Shown here piece by piece: positions 55,006-64,000 of a DNA stretch of 64,000 nucleotides. The translations under genes and the position numbers were made by a program. Within the stretch, counting starts at the first letter, position 1; every line of letters begins with the position of its first letter. Under the pieces are notes generated by a model. That model was not told where the DNA came from and did no database searches. It worked only from the letters and a program-made list of their open reading frames with translations. Location of the stretch: NCBI GenBank assembly GCA_963693315.1, contig OY856186.1, positions 72,933,909-72,997,908 on the forward strand, read 5' to 3'. The DNA comes from Diogma glabrata (Eukaryota; Arthropoda; Insecta; Diptera; Cylindrotomidae).

Positions 55006-55560
55006 ATGTTTAATAACCGCGGCAAGAAAATGTTTTTTGATATTTTGAATATAGATGCTCTAGAGTCAATAAATGAACGTATTGTTTCGGCTTCGTTCAG
55101 AGAGAACTTTAAGGATAGTGATCAATCACTAGAAGTTGGAATTCTGCAATGCTTATTAAAAATACACAACTACAGAAATAATAAATCATATGAAAATTTG
55201 GCTGCTAATGAAAAACTGCGCCGTGCCTGATATAAAATGGTTCTGAAAAAAAAAAATACAGAGAACATCAAATCAACAAAAAAAAGACAGCATTGGGGTT
55301 GGAAATTAATTAATGTGGCAGAACACGCGCCCCAAAAATATTATGGATGCAATAATATGTGGATGTAAAATTTTATGTGAGGCAGCTTGTGGTTGCAAGA
55401 AGAATGACGTATACTGATGATAAACTTGTAAAATTTGTTATGGAACCAACTACAATAATTTGAGCCACCTTGTAACTCCTGACGTTACAGCGATTGAGCT
55501 GGTTTGTCCAGCGAAAATAAAAATTGAATAAGATCAAAGTTACTATGAAGAAGGACGTGC
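55006..55560 (+). pseudogene. Unclassified coding remnant with a Cys-rich stretch
   Basis: A 74-codon frame (55006-55230) of normal composition is followed, across stops, by a stretch near 55316-55410 reading 'IICGCKILCEAACGCKKN', a Cys-x-Cys-Lys-x2-Cys-x3-Cys-x-Cys-Lys pattern, then more Cys codons in a shifted frame. I have the impression that such Cys-rich tails end some insect transposon-related proteins, but cannot name the family. It is decayed. Confidence 0.3.
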
Positions 55561-55884
55561 TAGTGTTGCTATCTGATGTAAACTAGTTAAGTACAAGATA
55601 AAGCGTTTATCAATTGCCAAGTTGGTTCGTGTCAAGAGTAAGCTAACTTATTTGTTATATTTGTAAAGATTAATTATTTAAATTTAAAATATTAACCTCT
55701 ACAATTTTGAGGTTGTTTATCGAATTTATGGATATGTAATAAAATTTTCGTTTTCAATCAAATTTATTCGGGTTTATGTTTTGTAATAGTTGGTAACCCT
55801 GGTAGTAGCAAATACTATTTGTGAGTTGTGATTTCAATCATCGATGAATTTAGCTTTGTTAAAATTGTCAAAAAATTTCAGTTG
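55561..55884. other. AT-rich spacer
   Basis: Nothing recognised. Confidence 0.4.
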
Positions 55885-58800
55885 TATTACTTGGGTCTGA
55901 GAGACCTACACTTTTTTGGCATTTCTCGACGTTTTTAGACAGATTCTAAAAAAGCAAAAAAAATTTATGTGTGTCTGCCGGCAGGTCGGCCCTGTCACAA
56001 CCGACGAAATCTAGAAAGGCGCTCTTTGGATTTCAAAATTTTTTGTTACTAAAAATATACCTATTGTCAGGTAAGAGCCAAAAGGACGATATGTTCGATA
56101 ACTGTCTTTCAAAAAATCATCAAGTGTGTCAAAACGAGGCAATTTGCAAATTTTTTGCATAAAAAACTTTCATTTTAAGTGATTACGAATAGGAACATTG
56201 AATTTGGAGAAATTTTGATGGTCGGGATTGGTATGTGAGACTAAAAACTAGATAAATGCATTATAAGTTTGTCAAAAAAATGTTTTCAAGTGTGTCAAAA
56301 GAATGATTTTCATATTTTTACTCAATTTTTTGGAAAAAGGAAATTAATTATCTGTATGATATGGGATGTAATCGAACATGAAATTGGACATCCAAATTTT
56401 TGATTTTGTCATAATTTTTGGAATTTTGAAAAAAGTTATTATTTTTGATCTCACAAGTTTTCGAAATATTTTTAGAGTTTTGAAAAAGTTTCAATTTTTG
56501 TATTTTTGATTTTGTTATAATTACTTCTGTCTGAAGGACCTAAATATTACATTCATGCGCCAAAAACGAAATTCTTACCCCACTTTTTTTACATTTTTCG
56601 ACGTTTTAGAACCTACTGATTCTAAAAAAGTAAAAAAAACAAAAATGTATGCCTGTCCGCCAAACGGCACGCCGGCCGTCACAACCGACGAAATCAAGAA
56701 AACCGCTTAAGGAATTTTAAAAATTTTGGTTTCTAAAAATAGGTATACTCAATGGAAAGAGCAGAAAGGACGACGTGTTCGATAACTGTACCGGAAGTGT
56801 GTCAAAAAAATCGTCAAGTGTGTCAAAACAAGGAAATATTTTTTGCTTAAAAAAGGTTCATTTTAAGTGATTACGAGTAGGAACAAAGAATATGGAGATC
56901 AAGATTGCCGGTTGGGATTGGTATGTGAGATCAAAAACTAGATTATTGCATTAGAAGTTTGTCAAAAAAATGTTGTCAAGTGTGTCAAAAGTCAGATTTT
57001 ACTTCGGTCTGAAAGACCTAAGTATTACATTCATGAGCCAAAAGTGAAATTCTTACCCCCACTTTTTTGGCATTTCTCGACGTTTTAGGACCTACTGATT
57101 CTAAAAAAGCAAAAAAAAAAAATTTTTGTCTGTCTGTCGGCCGTCCGTCATTACCTACGCTGCAGGGAAAACGGCTGGAGGGATTTCAAAAATTTTTTTT
57201 CTAAAAACAGGTATTCACAAAGGACAGGTCAGAAAGGACGCTGTGTTCGATAACTGTATCGGAAGTGTGTCAAAAAATCATTATGTGTGTCAAAAATAGC
57301 AAATTTTCATATTTTTGGCTTAAAAAACGTTCATTTTAAGTGATTACGAGTAGGAACATTAAATTTGGAGAAATCTTGATGGTCGGGATCGGTATGTGAG
57401 ATCAAAAACTAGATAAATGCATTATAAGTTTGTCAAAAAAATGTTGTCAAGTGTGTCAAAAGAAAGATTTTTATTTATTTTTTTAATTAATTTTTCGAAA
57501 AAAAATAAAATTAATTGTTTGTTTGAAATGAAGTTTTATTATTATTATTGAGAATTATGGCATTATAAGTTTGTCAAAAAATAATGTCAAGTGTGTCAAA
57601 AAATGATTTCATTTATATTTTTAGCCAATTTTTTGAAAAAAAAACGTTGCTGTTTTTATGATGTGAATGTAATTTAGAATGAAATTGGACATGGAAATTT
57701 TTGAATTTGTTATAGTTTTTGAAATAATTTTGGAATTTTGAAAAAGATTATAGGTGGAAGTGGGGATGGTATAAACAGTTTGTACTTAAAGCTCAATAAC
57801 TTTAAAACCATAAAACATTTTTACTTAAAAACTGTTTCATTGTAAAATTTCATATCTTTACTACATAAAACTATTTTTTTTAATTACGTAACTAAACATT
57901 AAGTATAAAAATTTTGAATTTCAAAAATGTATGTTTCTCGTTTAAAGTATCCCCACTGGTGGGGTACTTATAAACAATAAGCATTTTTGTATGGGGCATA
58001 TATAAACACCCAAAAAAAACCACAGTAAAATTCATAAAGTACTTTTTTTTAAATTTTTTATTATTTATTGTGCTTCAAACAATATATATAAGCATATAAC
58101 ATATATATTTCTTTACAAAAAACAATATTTTTCGATTGTTGTAAAACCTCAATAAATTCAGGTTGAAAATTATAAAGAAAAAAGCAAAAATTCAATCTCA
58201 TCGTATGTTTAGGTTTTGCAAATCAATATCAAAATTGAAACGGGAAACCATACGTATACCATATAGCCATACCATACGGCACATATAAACGCGCTTATAC
58301 TATCCCATTTTTTTTTGTTTATATGTGCCCCACGTGGCGATTTTAGGGTTATGTTTTGAAAAAATATTCCAAGATGTAAAATTTGGGTAAAACAAAGAAA
58401 TATTATGTTTCTTGAATATTTCAGCTATCAAAACATGTTGGAATATTTTTAAACATATGATGGTAAAAAAAGTTATTCGAGTCTTACAAAAAAAAAAATT
58501 TTTACTTTTGGGTTGCCGAAACACCTATTCACCAATAACTTTTGAACAAGACTGACTTCAGCTATCAAATTCTCCTGGTGTGTGTAGTCGATCGAAGCGA
58601 CATCTGTGATATTTTTGTCGAATTTTTTGATTGATGTTTTGTGAGGGAAATTAAAACTGTTTACAGTTTCCCCATGTTTATACTATCCCCACTTCCCCCT
58701 ATTGATTATTTTGATTTTGTAATAATTTTTGCAATATTTTTAGAATTTCGGGAAAAGTTTTAATTTTTGATTTTGGAAAAATTTTTGGAATATTTTTAGA

Positions 58801-60450
58801 ATTTTGAAAAATTTTTAATTTTTGATTTCATTTTAATTTTTGGAATTTTGAAAAAATTTTCAATTTTTGATTTTGTAATAATTTTTGGAATATTTTTAGA
58901 ATTTCAGCAAAAGTTTTAATTTTTGATTTTGAAAGAGTTTTTGGAATATTTTTAGAATTTTGAAAAATTTTTAAGTTTTGTTTTTGTTAAAATTTTTGGA
59001 ATTTGGAAAAAATTTTCGATTTTTGTAATAACTTTTGCAATATTTTTAGAATTTTGGAAAAAGTTTGAATTTTTAAGAATTTTTGAAATATTATTGGAAT
59101 TTAGAAAAAATTTAAATATTTGATTTTATTCTAATTTTTGGAATATTTTTGGAATTTTGAAAAAGTTTGAATTTATTTAATTTAACAATATTTTGGGAAT
59201 TTTGATTATAATTTTCCGGCACTGTATTGATGTTTCATGTTAGTTTTGTAATAAATTTTTAAACAGAGATAAAAAATACTTGTACTTTAACAAAGAGCTA
59301 TGTTTGATATACATCGCTGCCCAAAACTAAAAACCATGTCCTCATAAAAGTATTTTGCCGAAAACTATATACAAATCCTTAACCCAGACTGAAGTCTTGA
59401 TACCTCAGAGCTGTGAGATTTCAGCCCCTCCATATTTTATTTATTTTTTTACCCAATTTTTTATTTATTTTTTTAACCATTTTTTTTTCAAAAAAATAAA
59501 ATTTATTATTTGTATGATATGAAATTTTATTATTATTATTGAGAATTATGGCATTATAAGTTTGTCAAAAAAATATTGTCAAGTGTGTCAAAAAAGTTTG
59601 TATGACGCAAATGTAATTGAACATGAAATGGACATGGAAATTTTTGAATTTTTTATAGTTTTTTAAATATCTTTGGAATTTTGAAAAAAGTTCGTAATCT
59701 TGATTTTGTAATAATTTTTGCAATATCTTTGAACTTTTTAATTTTTGATTTTTTATAATCTTTGCAATATTTTTAGAATTCTTAAATAAATAAAAATTTT
59801 GTGAATTTTATAAACATTTTTAGAATTTTGAAAATAGTTTCAATTTTTGATTTTGTAAGAATTTTTGCAATTTTGAGAATTTTGGAAAAAGTTTGAGTTT
59901 TTGAATTTTTACGAATTTTTGGAATATTATTAGAATTTAGAAAAAGCTTGAATATTTGAATATTTAAAAAGCTTGAATATTTATTTATATTATATTTCAA
60001 TCTTTGATATTGTAATAATTTTTGGAATATTTTTAGAATTTTGTTTGAAATAAGTTTGAATTTTTGATTTTATTTAATTCTTACTATATCTTTGGAATTT
60101 TGAAAGAAATATGAATTTGTGATTTTGTAATATTTTCTCGAAACGCTAAATGGAGAGGTTTTTGAGCAGTTTGCTAAGTGTTATCATCTTTTCACTAAAT
60201 TATGTGAATTTATGATTTGTTATAATTTTCCGGCAACGTATTGATATTTCGTGTTTGTTTTGTAAAAAATTTCTAAACAGAGATAAAAAAATACATGCAC
60301 CTTAACATAGAGTTTTATGTTTGATGTACATCGCTGCTCAAAACTAAAAACAATGTCCTCAAAAAAGTTTTTTGCCGAAAACTATATCAAAATCCTTAAC
60401 CCAGACTTGATATCACAGAGCTTGAGATTTCAGCCCCTTCATATTTTATG
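55885..60450 (+). repeat. Repeat family 'R', tandem cluster of four copies
   Basis: Unit starts ('acttcggtctgaaagacctaag' type, here diverged) lie near 55885, 56527 and 57003; unit ends ('gagatttcagcccc') near 59430 and 60435. Copies at 55885-56526 and 56527-57000 lack the distal part, 57003-59440 is nearly complete but split by a MITE (57753-58699), and 59441-60450 lacks the start. All read in the opposite orientation to copy A at 1905-3606. Small open frames within it (for example 55971-56162) have no motif. Confidence 0.75.
57753..58699. mobile_element. 947-bp MITE inserted in a family-R copy
   Basis: Terminal inverted repeats 'gg(t/g)ggaagtggggat(g/a)gtataaac' begin at 57753 and end at 58699, with TA on both sides (57751-57752 and 58700-58701). 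Family-R sequence continues on either side. Internally 'gggg' followed by 'tataaac' recurs several times in both orientations (near 57960, 57995, 58280, 58320). No intact frame is seen. The TA target suggests Tc1/mariner-type mobilisation. Confidence 0.75.
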
Positions 60451-61100
60451 TGCTTGAATTATAAATAAAACATGTGTTCTTTTCAAACTATTTAATCATA
60501 AATCCAACATTTTCACGGTCCATCACACATTTTTTTTGTTACGAGTCAGTAAATTTACAGAAAAACCCTCATAAACAGTGAAAATTCATTCAAGCTGAAA
60601 ATGAAAAACTCGAATCGACTAATAATAATTTCAGCGAAATATTTTCTCATTATTTTCACAAAAAAAAATATACATTATATAATTATTCCATTGTAATTAA
60701 TCTGTTTCATTAGCTAAACATTTACCTTTAGAATTATGTTTTTTGTTTCCTGAAACATTTTCTAGATATTAAGGTAAAATTCTAAATTGCTGGTATCAAA
60801 ATTACCCTGTTATATTATTCAAATTAAAGCTGTCACAGTAATATCTTAAAAAATAATCTCGTAATGCTTAAATTAATGTTACAAATGTTTCGTAGAAATT
60901 TCAAATATTATAATTTTACAGTTTTATGGCAAAAATTAATATGTATGAATGAACATGAACAGAACAGAATATAATTTTTACAATTGTGAATAAATGTATG
61001 CACATAAATTTTATATGTAATGCAAAAGTCGTGGTTTACGAATTTTGGTTATTAACAATCAGGATCCGATTAAAGTCTTCGGTGTGTGTAAAGGCTTGAA
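60451..61100. other. AT-rich spacer
   Basis: Nothing recognised. Confidence 0.45.
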
Positions 61101-61103
61101 ACC

Positions 61104-61218
61104 ACATACAACGGAAACAGAAACCGAAACCGAATTTCATACAAATTTTACAGAAACCGAATTTTTATCTGTCAAATTTGTATGAAATTCGGTTTCTGTT
61201 TCTGTTTCCGTTGTATGT
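61104..61218. repeat. Foldback repeat, 45-bp stem
   Basis: Arms 61104-61148 and 61174-61218 ('acatacaacggaaacagaaa' and complement) pair at 44 of 45 positions around a 25-base spacer that itself holds 'cagaaaccgaattt', a copy of part of the arm. Outer 'aaggctt' and 'ggctt' may be its ends. Confidence 0.8.
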
Positions 61219-61224
61219 GAATGC

Positions 61225-61534
61225 CCGGCTTAAATGTTTAATAAACAGTTTTTGGTGTTGTTTTTCTAAACTAGGTAACGCCAAATGTGTTAATGACATT
61301 TCTGACAATAACAGCAAGATATCACTATCCAAAGCGGTTTTTGAGGAGTAGATATTATGGGGAGAGTTGTGACATGGCTGGTATCTCTTTTGGAGATCCT
61401 GGGTGGTGTTCAGTTGCACGTATTTGTGAATAGATTGAAAACCAGAATTCATATCCACTGGAGCTAGCGCTGGGTGAAGAAAGGGTTTGCGTGCACGACC
61501 AACTGGTAGACCTGCATGGTCCACCACACCTCTA
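61225..61534 (-). CDS. Unrecognised coding-like stretch, possible exon
   Basis: The minus strand is open for about 100 codons of normal complexity ('VDHAGLPVGRARKPFLHP', 'VDMNSGFQSIHKYVQLN', 'SDILLLLSEMSLTHLALP'), GC-richer than its surroundings. At its upstream edge 'tttcatgtgtag' precedes 'ttagaggtg', which would serve as a splice acceptor after a pyrimidine-poor tract; downstream it runs into the foldback repeat at 61218. No known domain is recognised. A host exon, an old retropseudogene or an unfamiliar transposon protein are all possible. Confidence 0.3.
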
Positions 61535-61540
61535 ACTACA

Positions 61541-63439
61541 CATGAAATTAAAACTGGTTATCACTGGATAAAAAGTAAAGGCTTGTATGCATCAGCGAAT
61601 GATGATATATTAACGTGTCCATAGAAATACAACTGCGAAAAGTTCCCCAATTTCGGCTAGAGTAATATAAGATGTAAAAGTATTTGGACTAAAAATTAAA
61701 TACATTAACTAAGCCAATAAGCATATATTTCAGTGTCTTTTTTGGCCAAAATTCACACAATCGAAAGATGCTCAAAATTAAGCCAGAGGAGAAATTATCG
61801 GAACTAGAGGACAGTCAAGTAGCCATTAAGGTATTAAATGCCCAAATTTTAAGTCGTTTACCTCTTTAAAAGGTGGTCTAGAATTTAAAAATGTGAGTCT
61901 GCCAATTTTATCTTAATTCTTTATTGGTGGTATAGCGACTTTGCCGAAAAATCAAGTTGGATGGACGGCAATTTGTTAGTTGTTCTGGACTGAAAATATA
62001 ATTTTAAATGTATAGAGAGAATTTTGAAGAAGAAATAGTATAACATGTTATGTAGGTATAGGTAATCAATGTATCAATACAGACAAGTGTTTCTTGTCGG
62101 CAATTTTTTGGCCTTTAATTTATTGCAAGTGATTTTTTGTGGTGCAATCTTCTTTCATTGGCTACTACAGCATTGAGAAGAGCTGTTTCAATGAATTTGT
62201 TTTTTTCCTAAATTCTTACGCAAGTCGTGGACGTTGATTCTGGTAAATATGATGCGGAACCAATTGTTTCTTTATAAGTTCACTTCTAGTGATGTTCTTA
62301 AATAGTTAATTGCATTGCAGCTCAACCTCATTTTTAGAGGACTGTGTTTTCAGTTGAAAGTTTAACAGTTTTCACTATCTAATATCTAAATTCATAAACA
62401 TTGATGATCGAATTAAAAATGCCTGACTTCATTTTGTTCAAGTTATTTTGTTTCATTTCTATGAAAAGTGTTATCAAAACTTCAAGAAATTTTCGTAATT
62501 TTTATATTTAAAGGATTTTTATGGCGTTGACAGATCTAGAAATTAAAAAATAAGCTCCGTAAACCAATCAGGTATACGAGTCTACAAGCGTTACTAATTC
62601 GACGTATATATTAACAGCAATAATTCAGAAAACGAAACTTGGTTTCGTGAATCATGAAAATACGTCTCAATTCTTTGATTTTTAATATATTCTTTTATTC
62701 ACTAAAACCTGTTTATAACGTAATTTTAAAAATCTACATAAAAGCTCATTTTCATCATGACAACTCTAATCCTTTAACGAAAACGATTCAAATTCATGGC
62801 GTCTTCTTCTAAAATTTCTCATGATTATTTTATTTCGTTATCGTTATTCTCTTAATTGTACGACAAAAAATCCTAATTATTAATTTAATTATTTTAACTA
62901 AACAATTTTCGTAACGAAATTGAAAACAGTAATTTCTCCCTTCCTATTTCAAAGAAGCCCCTCAGTTATTAATAGCGTAATTTTTCATTTCCCTGCCAAA
63001 AACACACAAGAAAAATAGTTTCGGTCGCATTATTATACCAAAAAGCAAACAAAAAATAAACGAGACAGATGGAGAAAAAAGATAAAAAAGGCAATTTTTA
63101 TGTAATTTGTATTAATGGGATGGGGAAAAGCACAAAAAAGCTTATATAAATAAATAAATGTTAAAAGTTTTTGTTACAGCGAAAGAAATAATAAATAAAT
63201 AAATTTTGTTTGAGATCAAATGAATGCTCTAGGAAAACTTTTTTTTTCGATGGGAGATGAAATCATAAGTCATAACATAATACATACATAAATCAACCAT
63301 CTCCAACATCAAATGAACTTAATTCTGAATTACTTTTGATTATTATTTAGTGTTTTAGGTTAACATCTGTCATGTTGAAAAAATAAAAGTAACTGATCGA
63401 AATATTTGTTGATTCTATAACAGATGTTTTATAATGTTG
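61541..63439. other. AT-rich spacer
   Basis: No gene, RNA or repeat is recognised. Confidence 0.45.
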
Positions 63440-64000
63440 TTGGTATAATCCCTTTTTTATAGATCTTTGGTTTTAACAAATTGTAACAGTATTCTTCGCA
63501 ATACCTGTCAATCAATATTGGTTTTCAATTATTATTCACGAAAGCATTATTTGCAGCTCGACTCCAAAAATTGCTTGCGTCTGACCACACAAATCCTCTT
63601 GGTTCAATCTGCTGGCTGGGCGGTACCTATACTACCTGCTGTAGAGAGACTTTAGTAACACTATTCGGACTCTACATGCGTGATGTCAGAAAGGAAAATA
63701 TACCAAACTCTAGTCTGTTGGATCCTGAAACTAGTAAGGCTCCATAAGTCTTACATTATTTCTTCTGAAAATGATGGAAAAGGTGCTGGACTACTACATT
63801 CAGCATGTATGTCTTAAGTAAAACTATCTCAACTCATGCCAACATGCATACCAAACCGAAAAGCTATAGAAATAACATTACATAAAGTCGTGAAAGAGAT
63901 TTAGAGCACATTGAAATATAAGGCGGCCCTTGCATACACATTTATGGACATCCAAGGGGACTTTGAAAATATCCATTTTCAAGCCATTAAAGTATCCATT
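63440..64000 (+). pseudogene. R1-like non-LTR retrotransposon fragment, copy 2
   Basis: The linker before RT ('ASDHTNPLGSICWLGG', 'ETLVTLFGLYMRD', 'LLDPETSKAP'), read across shifts, matches the inverted copy at 14745-15100 base for base over long stretches. An internal deletion near 63750 then joins it to later RT motifs: 'MEKVLDYYIQHVCLSK' and a 'HANMHTKPKS' region, then 'FMDIQGDFENIHFQAIK'-like sequence at the right edge, corresponding to the RT box with the first catalytic Asp. It continues beyond the window and is non-functional. R1 group is tentative. Confidence 0.6.

Overview
The window is AT-rich animal DNA built almost entirely from transposable elements, their fragments and tandem repeats. 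The mix (BEL/Pao and Ty3/Gypsy LTR elements, several non-LTR clades, mariner, Helitron, a Penelope-type endonuclease scrap, MITEs) and the repeat carrying the 'tcggacaagtgcga...gggttccgt' motif suggest an arthropod, most likely an insect. I cannot name the species and see no certain host gene; two short open stretches (17659-17960 and 61225-61534, both minus) are the only candidate host exons.

Layout. 1-885: foldback repeat. 840-10270: one ~93-bp-period satellite array split into three blocks (840-1112, 3708-4018, 9954-10270) by an insert carrying a tRNA-like sequence and repeat family 'R' (1113-3707), a near full-length Jockey/CR1-like retrotransposon (4019-8123, 9-bp target duplication) and an unclassified 1.8-kb element with ~289-bp internal repeats (8147-9953). 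10.3-18.7 kb: spacer with a Penelope GIY-YIG fragment, two MITEs, a 230-bp (TA)n tract and an R1-like fragment. 18773-21313: broken Helitron whose helicase stops at a 416-bp palindrome made of two Helitron 3' ends head to head. 21949-24345: 5'-truncated RTE-like retrotransposon (12-bp target duplication).

28.5-30.4 kb: decayed Gypsy. 30600-36085: young non-autonomous Gypsy (607-bp LTRs, one difference seen, ATAT duplication) that lost protease, RT and RNase H and holds a second copy of the RTE-like element. 36.1-40.8 kb: inverted repeats and hairpins. 40843-42134: mariner with an intact 348-aa transposase. 42165-50760: Jockey-like retrotransposon (minus) split by an intact BEL/Pao element (42348-48837; LTRs identical by eye, GTATG duplication, one 1722-aa gag-pol frame).

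50.8-64 kb: spacer, a hairpin, a Gypsy RT fragment, the tandem cluster of family R (55885-60450) interrupted by a 947-bp MITE, another foldback, and a second R1-like fragment running off the right edge. The only elements with intact coding capacity are the BEL/Pao and the mariner; the rest are decayed, truncated or non-autonomous. Clade names for non-LTR fragments and all similarity statements come from reading motifs by eye, without database searches.
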